Assembly: GCA_028281885.1 (NCBI GenBank)
Contig: JANQJA010000008.1
Span: forward strand, 434,001 to 498,000
Reading direction: 5' to 3'
Origin: Pseudomonadales bacterium
GTDB taxonomy: Bacteria; Pseudomonadota; Gammaproteobacteria; Pseudomonadales; Azotimanducaceae
Length of the DNA: 64,000 nt
The notes under the pieces were generated by a model that was not told where the DNA came from, ran no database searches, and saw nothing but the letters and a program-made list of their open reading frames with translations. Of the stretch, positions 35,257 through 44,451 are shown piece by piece; within the stretch, counting starts at the first letter, position 1; every line of letters begins with the position of its first letter. A program made the position numbers and the translations under genes.

Positions 35257-36653
35257 GTTGTCTCGGACGCAGCGAAGGCCAATGTACCATCGGCTATGGT
35301 TGCCTGCACATTGACGTGGCCCAGTGATTCCCTGGCGGTGAACCAGTCGCGGTCGAGCAGGATCAGACTGGCGGGAGTGCCCACGGTGATGGTGCGGGGG
35401 AGGAAGGGCGATTCCAGTGAGCCCAGGTATGCGGCGAGCGCAACCTCGGGTGTCACGCATTCGTCGGCACCAATGGTCACGCCTGCCGGCGAATTTCGAT
35501 CGACGGCCGCTGCCATGGCCAGCCAGGGATTGGGTTCGGTAAAAGGTGCATCGCTTGAAAATGCCACGGGAATACCTGCCTCAATGAGAGAGCGCGTTCG
35601 ATATAGATGTTGCAGGTCTTCCTTGGCGACATCCTGCAGGTAGGCATCTCCCCGTTCTCGGATAAATCCTGGCTGAGTGACGACGCCGACGCCAAGGGCC
35701 CTGATCTGGTCGATCAGCTCGTCGTTGGCGACCGACGCATGTTCGATTCTGTCGCGCGGCATGGATCCCGATTCCCGTAGCGCGGCGAGCGCAAAGACCA
35801 GTTCCGTTTCGGTGACGCAGTGAATGGCAACGGGCCGGTCAGTGCCGTGACTCTGTCTGATCTGTTCGACAGTGTCGTCAAACGGGGGCAGGTTGGCCTC
35901 ATGGAGATGCAATTTGGTAGCGCCAAGCGTGAGCGGTCCTGTGAAATGACATGCGGTGAGGGATTCGCTACCCGAGAGGGTGATCGATTGTCTGATCCTG
36001 CCTTCTCGTTGCAGCTGCTCAAACAGCCTGTGGGTCTCCGCATTGTTCGATGGCGTCATGTCGTTGAAACCGGTAATTCCCAGTTGCAACAGTTGCTCGC
36101 TGGCATCTTTCACCATGCTGAGGTCTGCGGGAATCACATCGCGCAGCGTCTCGTCCTGGTCGAACAGCCGGCCAGTGCTGAGATCCAGGCCGGGGAGCGC
36201 GCCTTCGATCCTGGTGAGATGTTCGATGGCCAGTGAATTGAAGATCCAGAGCCTGCCGGTACGGTGCTGGATTCTGATGGGCCGTTCAGGCCCGTGTCGG
36301 TCCAGCCAGCTTCGGTCCAGGTCGATACCCATGGAGGCGTGGTAGCCAACGCCTCGGATCCAGTCCTCATCGGGCGCGCTCGCGAGAACATCTCGTAGTG
36401 CTGCTGGTGAAGCGACATCGGGTGGCCCACATCTCACCGAACCCAGCGCCGCAGCATAGGAAAGAAAGTGGATGTGGTGGTCGTTGATACCCGGCAGAAC
36501 CAGGTTATGTCGGGCATCAAGGACTGGCTCGCTATCGTCTCTGGGGATTTCGCCGACCGCCGACACCAGAGAATCTTCGATACGAATAGCCACGTATCGT
36601 GTCGTCACGCGGCCATTTTCTATCGCAAGAATTTCGGCGTTCTGGATCAGCAT
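35253..36653 (-). CDS. YtcJ-like metal-dependent amidohydrolase
   Basis: The 466-residue protein has the amidohydrolase barrel with DHHIHF (residues about 58-63) as first metal ligands, a later HCVTETE, EHASVAND and the C-terminal FSSDAPFTEPNP Asp. The lack of a carboxylated Lys motif fits the amidohydrolase_3 (YtcJ) group. It overlaps CoA-transferase 3 by 4 bp and lies 26 bp after the acyl-CoA ligase, so the four genes ligase - amidohydrolase - transferase 3 - transferase 2 form one operon. It could open a ring amide, lactam or related bond before or after CoA activation; the substrate is not inferable. Confidence 0.85.
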   Translation of the reverse strand: MLIQNAEILAIENGRVTTRYVAIRIEDSLVSAVGEIPRDDSEPVLDARHNLVLPGINDHHIHFLSYAAALGSVRCGPPDVASPAALRDVLASAPDEDWIRGVGYHASMGIDLDRSWLDRHGPERPIRIQHRTGRLWIFNSLAIEHLTRIEGALPGLDLSTGRLFDQDETLRDVIPADLSMVKDASEQLLQLGITGFNDMTPSNNAETHRLFEQLQREGRIRQSITLSGSESLTACHFTGPLTLGATKLHLHEANLPPFDDTVEQIRQSHGTDRPVAIHCVTETELVFALAALRESGSMPRDRIEHASVANDELIDQIRALGVGVVTQPGFIRERGDAYLQDVAKEDLQHLYRTRSLIEAGIPVAFSSDAPFTEPNPWLAMAAAVDRNSPAGVTIGADECVTPEVALAAYLGSLESPFLPRTITVGTPASLILLDRDWFTARESLGHVNVQATIADGTLAFAASETT

Positions 36654-36679
36654 AGGCCAGTTGCGCCATCAAAAGATGG

Positions 36680-38173
36680 TTAGGAAAACCACTCCTTGAC
36701 CACACGGCGGAGCAGCTTGCCAGTTTCATTGTAAGGAAGCTCATCGACGAATCTGATGACCTCAGGGACGCGTGATGATCGCAGCTTCTCACGAATGGTT
36801 AATCGAATCTGATCTTCGTCAAGCTCGGCACCGTCACGAATCTGAATGGCCAGGGCGACGGCCTCTCCCCATTCTTCAGAAGGCATAGCGACCGCCGCGC
36901 AATCCACAACCGCGGGATTTGCCATTAACAGATCTTCGATCTCAGCGGGTGAGATGTTCTCCCCGCCCCGGACAATCACGTCATCCGCCCTGCCGGAAAG
37001 AAACAGATAGCCTTCTTCGTCGAGGTGGCCGGCATCCCGCGTCGGGAACCAGCCGTCGGCCAGAATCGCAGAACGCTCGCGATACTCCCCTGAAACCTGC
37101 GGGCCGCGAACAAATATCTCGCCCGGAACGTTGGGCTTCAGTGGCTGGCCATCTTCGTCGCGAATCTCGATTTCCACAGCGGGGAGTGGGCGACCCACCG
37201 AACCAAGTCTTGCGCGAACGCCGGGATCGTTGCTTGCCATGGCAGTTCTATGATCTTCCGGTGACAACACGGTAATGGTTGAACTGGTCTCGGTCAGGCC
37301 ATAGGCATTGGTGAAAGCGACCTCCGGGAAGTCCGCAAGGGCACTTTCGATCACTGGTAGTGGCATCTTCCCGCCACCATAGGCAATGGCGTCGAGTCGA
37401 CCCAGGTGACTGACGTCCATGCCGGACTCGTCAATGTACTGCACAATACGTGTGAGCATGGTTGGCACCACAAACACATTGGTGACTGCCTCGCCCGTGC
37501 AAAGGCTGATCCATTCTTCCGGAGAAAAGTTCGGCAGCTGGACGATGCGGCGGCAGGCGTAGATGGAACTCATGATCGCCGAAATGCCGGCAATGTGGTA
37601 CGGCGGCACCGATACCAGGGTGGCATCGTCCTCATCGGCTGACATGAATTCGATACTGCCCAGAATATAAGAGACGAGGTGTTCGTTCCGAAGAATGGCG
37701 GCCTTTGGCGCGCCAGTGGTTCCGCTCGTGAACAGTTGAACGGCGATGGCCGAGGGATCTTCGCTTGCCTCAAAGGCCATTTCGCTGGCCGACAGGGTGT
37801 CCGAAAGAAACTGCTGGCGGGTTACGCATGAACGTGCGGATTTGCTCCATTGATCTGCAATCTCGCCGTCCACGACCAGATAAGCGGGATCGATTCGCGC
37901 GAACAGTTCGTCCAGTTGTTCCCGCGCGAGCCGATAGTTCAACGGCACATAGGGAATGCCGGCAAGTGCTGCGCCAAAAAGGGTGATCGGAATGGCAGGA
38001 CTACTGGTATCCAACAGGGCGACGTATTCGCAGCCCGATTCGCGAAAAGTGACAGCGGCGGCCTTCGCGGCGTTGAATAACTGACCGTAGGTATAGGTTT
38101 TGCCGTCACAGGTCAGCGCCTGGCGATCAGGACACGCCTCTGCCGTCATGGAGAGAAACAATGAAATGTTCAT
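36680..38173 (-). CDS. Acyl-CoA synthetase (AMP-forming ligase)
   Basis: This 497-residue ANL-superfamily ligase has the P-loop LFTSGTTGAPKAA, an A5-like NAYGLTETSS, A7/A8 GWFPTRDAGHLDEEGYLFLSGRADDVIVRGGENISP, and the C-terminal catalytic Lys in YNETGKLLRRV. It adenylates a carboxylic acid and forms its CoA thioester. It is second in the operon after the small Cys-rich protein (6 bp gap). The neighbouring CoA-transferases indicate that its acid is processed as a thioester. Confidence 0.92.
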   Translation of the reverse strand: MNISLFLSMTAEACPDRQALTCDGKTYTYGQLFNAAKAAAVTFRESGCEYVALLDTSSPAIPITLFGAALAGIPYVPLNYRLAREQLDELFARIDPAYLVVDGEIADQWSKSARSCVTRQQFLSDTLSASEMAFEASEDPSAIAVQLFTSGTTGAPKAAILRNEHLVSYILGSIEFMSADEDDATLVSVPPYHIAGISAIMSSIYACRRIVQLPNFSPEEWISLCTGEAVTNVFVVPTMLTRIVQYIDESGMDVSHLGRLDAIAYGGGKMPLPVIESALADFPEVAFTNAYGLTETSSTITVLSPEDHRTAMASNDPGVRARLGSVGRPLPAVEIEIRDEDGQPLKPNVPGEIFVRGPQVSGEYRERSAILADGWFPTRDAGHLDEEGYLFLSGRADDVIVRGGENISPAEIEDLLMANPAVVDCAAVAMPSEEWGEAVALAIQIRDGAELDEDQIRLTIREKLRSSRVPEVIRFVDELPYNETGKLLRRVVKEWFS

Positions 38174-38179
38174 ACCGCG

Positions 38180-38485
38180 TTAATCGGTTGACGGGATCTT
38201 GTTGGCTTCCTTGATGGTCAGTGCAGCGCCATCGACTGAAAGGGATCCCTCACCTGCCTTTACGCACAGGACTTCAAGGCTCTGGTCTTCATTGACGTAG
38301 CGCTTGCCAATCTGACAACCGCCCATGAGTGCATCGTCTTTTTCCCCTGAGGCGGGTTCACTCCCGGCCGCGACCATTTCTACACCACCGCAGCAAAGCA
38401 AGCCCGCGGTGGGCGCCTTGATAACCATGACTTCGGTGCTGCAGACAGAACTGGCCAGCTTTTGGCCCGGTTTGATATTGCTCAT
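38180..38485 (-). CDS. Small conserved cysteine-containing protein
   Basis: The 101-residue protein has five cysteines (Cys15, 31, 32, 57, 74) in contexts SVCSTEV, LLCCGGVEM, GGCQIGKRYV and LEVLCVKAGEGSLSVDG. Proteins with this pattern are remembered from actinobacterial and proteobacterial acyl-CoA gene clusters, but no function is assigned to them. The conserved GKRYV and LCVKAGEGSL blocks suggest a compact beta fold. It is the first gene of the ligase operon. A metal-binding or substrate-carrier role is possible, not shown. Confidence 0.75.
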   Translation of the reverse strand: MSNIKPGQKLASSVCSTEVMVIKAPTAGLLCCGGVEMVAAGSEPASGEKDDALMGGCQIGKRYVNEDQSLEVLCVKAGEGSLSVDGAALTIKEANKIPSTD

Positions 38486-38614
38486 AGTTCGTTCTCGTAC
38501 CTTTCATACTCAGGGAAGCAGGGAAATCGCAACCGGTCAGGGATGCCATGTCCTGGGCGATGCAGGATTATAGCGGACCAGACCACATCATGCTTGGACC
38601 AGCGGTTGGGTAGT

Positions 38615-40501
38615 TTAGTTCTCTTCGGTTTCCGGGTCCGGCTCGGGGACCAGCATCCTGATGGTTTCCTGCAACTGACGGAAGGAATAGGGCTTCTCCA
38701 GTACAGCGTCTATCTTGACGCTGGAGAACTCACTGTCGTTGATATCGGGTCGATATCCCGTACAGAGTACTGAAGGTAAGTCAGGTTGCAGATCGCGAGC
38801 TCTCTTGATCAGCTCCAGCCCCGACATCCCCGGCATGGCCAGATCTGTGACCAGAATGTCGAATCGTTGCTGGCGGTTCTCAAGCATATCGAGCGCGGCC
38901 CGGCCATTGGTCACCGAGGTGACATCGACGCCGATCTGATGCAGGTGCCTGCTTACGGGGCGGGTGAGGGGTACATCGTCATCGACAAACAGGCAGCGGC
39001 AGGAGGCCAGCGACTCGCCGTGTCCTGCTGCTCCGACTTTCGTCGACGCCGCATGGGCTCTTGGAAGATGAAAGCTGACAATTGTTCCTACGCCGGGCGT
39101 GCTGTCGACTGAAATCCAGCCCTGGTGCTCGTCGATAATCCCCTGGACGATAGAGAGGCCGAGTCCCGACCCGCCATCGTTGACCCTGGTGCTGAAGTAC
39201 GGTTCGAAAATGTGCTTGAGTTGATGTGCTTCCATACCACAACCATTGTCGCGGACGGAAAACCTGATGAAGCGCGGGTCGATGTCCTGTCTTGCGCTGA
39301 TGTGAATCTGGCCCTCTTGATTACGAAGTGCCTGGAAGCTGTTGCGGCAAAGGTTCATCAAAACTTGCTGGATACTTCCTTCGTTCGCATCCACCCTGCC
39401 GATGTCTTCGTCGATGTTCACCAGAAGCTGCACCGTCTTTGGCAGTGCTGCCTTGATCAGGGTGAGTGAGTTTGCAATCAGATGGTCCGGAGTTACGGGG
39501 TTGCGTTCGGGACCGCCGCGGCTCAGCACCAGAACCTGACTCGATATGTTCGAGGCCTGGTCGCAGGCTTCGTTGATTGACTTGAGCAGCTCCATTCGTT
39601 CGCTTTCCGGGGCATGGAGGTCAAGTGCCATCGCCAGTTCGGTGCTCGACCTGATCGACTGCAAAACGTTGTTGAGTTCGTGGGCAACATTAGCGGCAAT
39701 CGTGCCGAGTTGCTGGAGCCGCTTACTCTCAGATCGTTGGCTTGCCGTATCGAGTGTGACATCGTGGCCCGATGCCAGGATGGCGACCACATTGCCAGCC
39801 GAATCCATGATTGGTGATCGAATCCAGTCAATCAGGCGTCGCTGACCGTCTTTGGAAACCCATGTACTTCTGTTTCTGACGGTTGAGCCACTCTCAAGGT
39901 CTTTCGTGAGAGTTACCTCAGGTTGTCTGACATAGTCGGGATCTCCCAGCACTTCTTCGAGGTTTTTCCCCACGACTTCCGATTCTCGGTAACCCGATGC
40001 GATCTCGCAGCGTGAGTTGAAACGGATAACCCGTCCTTCCAGATCAGTGACGCAAATAAAGTGATCGGCGTGTACCAGGATTGCCTGGTTAAACTGTTCG
40101 GTAAAACTCAGTTCATCCTGCGCGTCTTCGAGCTCGGGGACGGATACAAGAAAACCGACCAGGTAGATGAGCTTTCCTTCGGCGTCCATAATCGGATGGG
40201 CCTGGCTGATCATCATGTGGAACGAATCGTCCCTGGATGAGTACAGTCGAAGGTTGATTGGCGCGGGGCAATCACCCTTCAACGCCTGGGTGATGTGCCT
40301 GCGCCAGGCTACATAGTCATTCTGGTGGACGAGCGATGCGACTTCCTCGAACGCCCAGGTCTCGGAATCTCCAAGGCCCAGGAAGTGATTGAGTGCTGTT
40401 GGCCAATAGGAGTCGCCAGTACTGGCTTCCCATTCCCAGTAGTACACGCCGGCGCTGCCTTGAGCGTCACTGAATCGTTTTAAGCGGTCGTCCGTTGGCA
40501 T
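38615..40501 (-). CDS. Soluble PAS-PAS hybrid histidine kinase with receiver
   Basis: The 628-residue protein has no membrane helix. Two PAS domains (about 15-120 and 135-250) precede an NtrB-like HisKA with His274 in VAHELNNVLQSIRSS, an HATPase domain (NLCRNSFQAL, DNGCGME, GSGLGLSIVQG) and a C-terminal receiver (VTDLAMPGMSG). It should sense a cytosolic ligand or redox state. It is divergent from the deazaflavin nitroreductase gene over 110 bp and lies inside the catabolic region, so it might report on pathway substrates. No partner regulator is adjacent. Confidence 0.92.
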   Translation of the reverse strand: MPTDDRLKRFSDAQGSAGVYYWEWEASTGDSYWPTALNHFLGLGDSETWAFEEVASLVHQNDYVAWRRHITQALKGDCPAPINLRLYSSRDDSFHMMISQAHPIMDAEGKLIYLVGFLVSVPELEDAQDELSFTEQFNQAILVHADHFICVTDLEGRVIRFNSRCEIASGYRESEVVGKNLEEVLGDPDYVRQPEVTLTKDLESGSTVRNRSTWVSKDGQRRLIDWIRSPIMDSAGNVVAILASGHDVTLDTASQRSESKRLQQLGTIAANVAHELNNVLQSIRSSTELAMALDLHAPESERMELLKSINEACDQASNISSQVLVLSRGGPERNPVTPDHLIANSLTLIKAALPKTVQLLVNIDEDIGRVDANEGSIQQVLMNLCRNSFQALRNQEGQIHISARQDIDPRFIRFSVRDNGCGMEAHQLKHIFEPYFSTRVNDGGSGLGLSIVQGIIDEHQGWISVDSTPGVGTIVSFHLPRAHAASTKVGAAGHGESLASCRCLFVDDDVPLTRPVSRHLHQIGVDVTSVTNGRAALDMLENRQQRFDILVTDLAMPGMSGLELIKRARDLQPDLPSVLCTGYRPDINDSEFSSVKIDAVLEKPYSFRQLQETIRMLVPEPDPETEEN

Positions 40502-40574
40502 GCGAGCTTGGGCCGTTAACTTCGCCGGACTCTATACTTCTCACAATGACCGCTCAAGCGGTACCCTGATATCC

Positions 40575-40589
40575 TTACAGCGTTTTAGT
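40575..40589. promoter_or_regulatory. Weak TTACA-N5-TTAGT copy of the signalling-island motif (site F)
   Basis: TTACA at 40575 is followed 10 bp later by TTAGT (three of five bases). It lies in the promoter region between the PAS hybrid kinase and the deazaflavin nitroreductase. The match is poor and may be chance. Confidence 0.2.
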
Positions 40590-40611
40590 CCCAGAAAACA
40601 AAGGAGAAACC

Positions 40612-41070
40612 ATGTCCGATGACATCCCTTTGCCGCCAGGTCTACCGGACTGGATTGCGGACCATGTTCGACTCTATCTCAGTGACCCCAAGAAGGCGCA
40701 TCTGTGGGACGCGTCCCTGGGCGGGGGAGAGGGCTTGCTGCCCACGCTGCTGCTGATTACCCGGGGGCGCAGGACCGGCCGGGTCAGTATGTTGCCGCTA
40801 ATCTACAGGAAGGTTGGTGATACCTATGTCGTCATTGCTTCGAAAGGTGGCGCACCGCAACATCCCGCCTGGTTTTTGAATCTTGAGGCGGAACCGAACT
40901 GTGAGATTCGCGTCGGGCCCGAAAAGCATGACGCGCGGGCGAGGGTGGCGGAGGGTGCCGAGCGAGAATCTCTCTGGTCGCAGCTGGTGGACATTTATGC
41001 ACCTTATGAGGCATATCAGGAAAGAGCCGGTGACAGGCAAATTCCTGTGGTAGTGCTGGAACCTGTGTAG
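40612..41070 (+). CDS. Deazaflavin-dependent nitroreductase (DDN) family protein
   Basis: The 152-residue protein has the split-barrel signature of the DDN family: LLLITRGRRTGR near the middle, then VIASKGGAPQHPAWFLNLEAEP, and a C-terminal RQIPVVVLEPV. Characterised members reduce substrates with cofactor F420; use of F420 here is inferred. GGAGAAACC precedes ATG 40612. It leads a plus-strand gene run with VOC, LLM, phosphotransferase and nitroreductase genes. Confidence 0.9.
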   Translation: MSDDIPLPPGLPDWIADHVRLYLSDPKKAHLWDASLGGGEGLLPTLLLITRGRRTGRVSMLPLIYRKVGDTYVVIASKGGAPQHPAWFLNLEAEPNCEIRVGPEKHDARARVAEGAERESLWSQLVDIYAPYEAYQERAGDRQIPVVVLEPV

Positions 41071-41118
41071 GCTCAGGTTGTCCTGCCAGAAATTGAGGCT
41101 CGTAGTGAGGGAACGTAG

Positions 41119-41847
41119 ATGGCACCGTTTACCGTAAGACTTCGACAGATCGCGATCTGCGCACCGGACATCTGGCCGGTCGAGCGAGAGGTGATTGACA
41201 AGCTGCAGATCGCCACGGTTCACCGCGACAGGCCGCAACCGACATTTTGGATGTCCAACGCGGTGATGCCGGTGGGCGACACTTTTCTTGAGATATTGCA
41301 GCCCGAACGGGACGAGGCACCGACCCGGAAGTTCCTGGAGAAACAGGGAGGTGCGGCAGGGTACATGCTGCTGCTGCAGGTGAGCGATCTGGATGCCGCG
41401 CGACAACGGGTAGACTCCATGAACATACGGGTTGTCCATGCGGCACCTCCCGCAGAGAGAAATGGGATCATGAGTGGAGGGATACATCTGCATCCCGCCG
41501 ATACCCGTGGTGTTCTGACGTCGCTGGACTGGATGGAAGACTGGGATGAATGGGCCTGGGCAGGCACCACCTGGCACTGGCACCGCCGCGAGGATGTGGT
41601 GAACAAGATCGTTGCGGCGGAAATTTCCAGTGCAGAACCTGACCAGGTAGCTGAAAGATTTGCTCGATTGCTTGACAGGCCGGTTGGTCCGGATCGGGAG
41701 ATCGCGCTTGATGAAGGCGTGCTGCGATTTGTTGCAGCACCGGCTGATCAGCGGGATCGCCTTACCGGCATCGATATGCAGGCTGCCGACAGAAGTAGAG
41801 CAGGCGAGCGGTTCGAGTTTTGCCGGACGCTCGTTCGCCTGGTCTGA
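41119..41847 (+). CDS. VOC-superfamily (glyoxalase-like) protein
   Basis: The 242-residue protein resembles the glyoxalase-like domain of two-module VOC proteins. The N-terminal module (RLRQIAICAPDIWPVEREV, FLEILQP, GAAGYMLLLQVSDLDAARQRV) is clearer than the second, which carries WHWHRR and ISSAEPDQVAERF. Metal ligands cannot be assigned with certainty. Members act in ring cleavage, isomerisation or epimerisation. It is 48 bp after the DDN gene and 40 bp before an LLM gene. Confidence 0.75.
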   Translation: MAPFTVRLRQIAICAPDIWPVEREVIDKLQIATVHRDRPQPTFWMSNAVMPVGDTFLEILQPERDEAPTRKFLEKQGGAAGYMLLLQVSDLDAARQRVDSMNIRVVHAAPPAERNGIMSGGIHLHPADTRGVLTSLDWMEDWDEWAWAGTTWHWHRREDVVNKIVAAEISSAEPDQVAERFARLLDRPVGPDREIALDEGVLRFVAAPADQRDRLTGIDMQAADRSRAGERFEFCRTLVRLV

Positions 41848-41887
41848 CGCGTGCCCCAGTCCGAACATCGAGTAGCAGGAGCGTGAT

Positions 41888-42640
41888 ATGAGAATGGGTG
41901 CGGCACTATCGACGGCGAACCTGAAGGAACCCAAGGGTATCGCAGAATATGCGAAGGCGCTGGTATCGGCAGGTTTTGACAGTTTATGGTCAGCACAGTC
42001 GGTGGGACGAGGTTTCCTGATGGCCGATCCTCTGATGACGCTGGCAGTTGCCGCCACCGTGACCGAAGAGGTCGAGTTGGGGACGGCAATCGTTCAGTTG
42101 CCTTTCTATAGTCCCGCGGATGTGGCGATCCGGTCTTTCACCTTAATGCAGATGTCAGGGGGCCGATTCATCCTTGGCGTAGGCGCGGGTTCAACGGCGG
42201 TCGATCACAAAATCATGGGACGGATCGAGTACGAAGATCGATTCAAGGCGTTTAATCGTGATCTTGCTGAGTTGCGGCAATGGTTTAAGGACGGCAAACG
42301 CGGCGAAGAAGACCTGAAGCCCTGGAGTCATGTCAAAGGTGGGCCGCCCATCTTCTACGGTACCTGGGGCAAGGGCGTGAAGCGTGCGGTGAGGGAGTTC
42401 GATGGCTGGATTGCATCCGGACACTATCGGACACTTGATGAACTCGACATTGCCATCAAGGAATTTCGCGATGCGGGCGGTCAGCGCGCGGTGGTATCGA
42501 CCATTCACATTGCCAGCGAAGCGGATATGGGTCAGCTAAAGGACAAGCTGGACCGGTTTGAAGCGGCCGGTTTCGATGATGCGGTTGTTGTTATCTACCC
42601 TGGTGTTTCCATCGACAAGGTTCGGGCGCTCGTAAACTGA
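41888..42640 (+). CDS. Short LLM-class oxidoreductase
   Basis: This 250-residue luciferase-like TIM-barrel protein has motifs AGFDSLWSAQSVG, EVELGTAIVQLPFYSP, and GGRFILGVGAGSTAVDH. It is shorter than typical LLM F420 enzymes (330-350 aa) and lacks the usual insertion between barrel strands. It probably uses FMN or F420. Its position between VOC and phosphotransferase genes ties it to the same catabolic unit. Confidence 0.85.
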   Translation: MRMGAALSTANLKEPKGIAEYAKALVSAGFDSLWSAQSVGRGFLMADPLMTLAVAATVTEEVELGTAIVQLPFYSPADVAIRSFTLMQMSGGRFILGVGAGSTAVDHKIMGRIEYEDRFKAFNRDLAELRQWFKDGKRGEEDLKPWSHVKGGPPIFYGTWGKGVKRAVREFDGWIASGHYRTLDELDIAIKEFRDAGGQRAVVSTIHIASEADMGQLKDKLDRFEAAGFDDAVVVIYPGVSIDKVRALVN

Positions 42641-42724
42641 CAGGAAATGGGGTCCGGGACGGCAAGTTGTCTTGATCGCTTGCTCCGTTGTATTTTGGAT
42701 GTCTGATCAAGAGGGAACACAGCA

Positions 42725-43765
42725 ATGTCAACGGACAAGTTGCCGGGGTATGACGTGCCTCGCGTCGAAGCCTGGATTAGCGAGAATGTTGAGGGCCTTA
42801 CGCCACCCTTTAAATGGACTCGCCTCGAAGGTGGCCATTCCAACCTGACCTGTCGCCTTGATGACAGTCACGGCAAGACAGCTGTGATCAGGCGCCCTCC
42901 TGAAGGCCAGCTGTTACCCAAGGCACATGACATGAGCCGGGAGTGGTCGCTGATTTTTGGTTTGCAGAATACCGACGTACCGGTACCTGAAGCCTATGGC
43001 TTCTGTGAAGATCCGGAGATCACGGGTGCGTGGTTCTATGTCATGGGCTGGCGTGAAGGTCACGCGATGTATAGCCAGGCGGACGTCGAGAAATGGGTAC
43101 CCGAAGAGCTGCGCCTGACCATGTGTCACTCTTTCATCGATGTTCTGGCGGCACTACACAGCGTCGATCCGGACGAGGTTGGTCTGGGCGATCTGGGAAA
43201 GAGAGATAGTTACGTCGGCAGACAGCTGAAGACGTGGTATCGGTCCTGGACCTCGTCGGTTGAAAAAGCCGAATACGACGATCCGCGCGTCCACGAGATG
43301 CGGGAATATATGCTGGCGCACCTTCCGGAACAGGGACCTGCGCGGATCGTGCACGGCGATTACAGCCTGCACAACGTACTGGTGGGCGCGGACGGTCACC
43401 TCAGTGCTGTGCTTGATTGGGAAATCTCCACCCTGGGGGATCCGCTGGCGGATCTCGCTTATGCCATCAATGGGTTCCGCGATGCCGGGAGCTCGATCCC
43501 GGCGCGAAAAACCGTGACCTCCATGCCAGGGTTTCCGACCAAAGGGGAGATGGCAGAGCGGTATGCAGAAAAAACCGGCGCGGATATCAGCAGGATCGAT
43601 TACTACTACGGCTTCAATCACTGGAAGAGCGCGGCAATTCTGCACGGTGTTTACGCCCGTTATCGGGCCGGTAACAAGAGTTCGGAAGGTGTTGATCTTG
43701 AGCAGATGAAGGAGAACATTGCTCGCCGGACGCAGCAGGCGGAGGAAGTCTTTGCGCGGCTGTAA
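42725..43765 (+). CDS. APH/ACAD10-type phosphotransferase
   Basis: The 346-residue protein has the aminoglycoside-phosphotransferase fold. Visible parts are the catalytic loop HGDYSLHNVLV (Asp and Asn kept), the metal-binding VLDWEISTLGDPLADLAY, and an N-terminal ATP-binding LEGGHSNLTCRL with Lys in the following strand. This subgroup is related to the N-terminal half of ACAD10 and is often found with acyl-CoA catabolism genes, where phosphorylation of 4-hydroxyacyl-CoA assists dehydration. That role is inferred, not shown. Confidence 0.88.
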   Translation: MSTDKLPGYDVPRVEAWISENVEGLTPPFKWTRLEGGHSNLTCRLDDSHGKTAVIRRPPEGQLLPKAHDMSREWSLIFGLQNTDVPVPEAYGFCEDPEITGAWFYVMGWREGHAMYSQADVEKWVPEELRLTMCHSFIDVLAALHSVDPDEVGLGDLGKRDSYVGRQLKTWYRSWTSSVEKAEYDDPRVHEMREYMLAHLPEQGPARIVHGDYSLHNVLVGADGHLSAVLDWEISTLGDPLADLAYAINGFRDAGSSIPARKTVTSMPGFPTKGEMAERYAEKTGADISRIDYYYGFNHWKSAAILHGVYARYRAGNKSSEGVDLEQMKENIARRTQQAEEVFARL

Positions 43766-43805
43766 GCAGTAGCACGTCACGGAATTCACGCATTCAGGAG
43801 CAGCC

Positions 43806-44444
43806 ATGTCTCCCCAAGAGCCGGGATTGTTCGAGATTATCCAGACCACGCGCGCCATGCGACAGCTGAAACCGGATCCGGTCCCTGACGATCTCATTGA
43901 CCGGATTCTGGAAGCAGGGGCAGCTGCCCCGAGTGGGGGCAACAACCAGACCTGGGGGTTTATTGTCTGTCGGGACGAGGATCTGAAGAAGCAGGTACAA
44001 GTCTTCTACAAGCGGGCATTTGATGAATATGTGCTCCCGCACTACGAATCCCGGAAAGAGGCGCCGCCGCCGGGAATGTCGAAGGCACAGTTCGAGCGCC
44101 AGCTTGACCGGGTTTCGCATCTGACTGACAGGTTTCATGAGGCGCCGGTCTGGATTGTCGCCTGTCTGGATACCGGCAAGCGACCGCCCAACTACCTGAG
44201 CGGCGCGTCTATCTATCCCGCGGTCCAGAACATGTTACTTGCTGCGAGAGCGCTCGGTCTCGGTGCCACGCTAACGACGCGCCATGGTATCTATGGCAAG
44301 GAAGTGGACACCCTCTTCGGACTGCCCGACGGCGTTCATTCCTATGCAATTCTGCCCGTCGGCTATCCGGTCGGGCGGTTCGGGCCGGTTGCAAGGGGTG
44401 ACGTGAAGTCGGTGACCTATCGCGATCGATGGGGACAACACTAG
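43806..44444 (+). CDS. Nitroreductase-family FMN oxidoreductase
   Basis: The 212-residue protein has the FMN-binding nitroreductase fold: TRAMRQLKPDPVPDDLIDRILEAG, APSGGNNQTWGF, a central QNMLLAARALGLG helix and a C-terminal PVGYPVGRFGPV. Family members reduce nitro, enone or quinone groups with NAD(P)H. GGAG lies before ATG 43806. It is the last gene of the plus-strand catabolic run and is convergent with the DUF1330 gene. Confidence 0.9.
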   Translation: MSPQEPGLFEIIQTTRAMRQLKPDPVPDDLIDRILEAGAAAPSGGNNQTWGFIVCRDEDLKKQVQVFYKRAFDEYVLPHYESRKEAPPPGMSKAQFERQLDRVSHLTDRFHEAPVWIVACLDTGKRPPNYLSGASIYPAVQNMLLAARALGLGATLTTRHGIYGKEVDTLFGLPDGVHSYAILPVGYPVGRFGPVARGDVKSVTYRDRWGQH

Positions 44445-44451
44445 AATCGCG

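Noticed and set aside
41119-41847. Assigning the VOC protein to a named dioxygenase
   Set aside because: Metal ligands cannot be placed with certainty, so only the superfamily is given.
40798-42057. Minus-strand ORF of 419 codons
   Set aside because: It lies entirely antisense to the DDN, VOC and LLM genes, whose products match known families; its own translation is rich in Arg, Ser and Pro and shows no domain.
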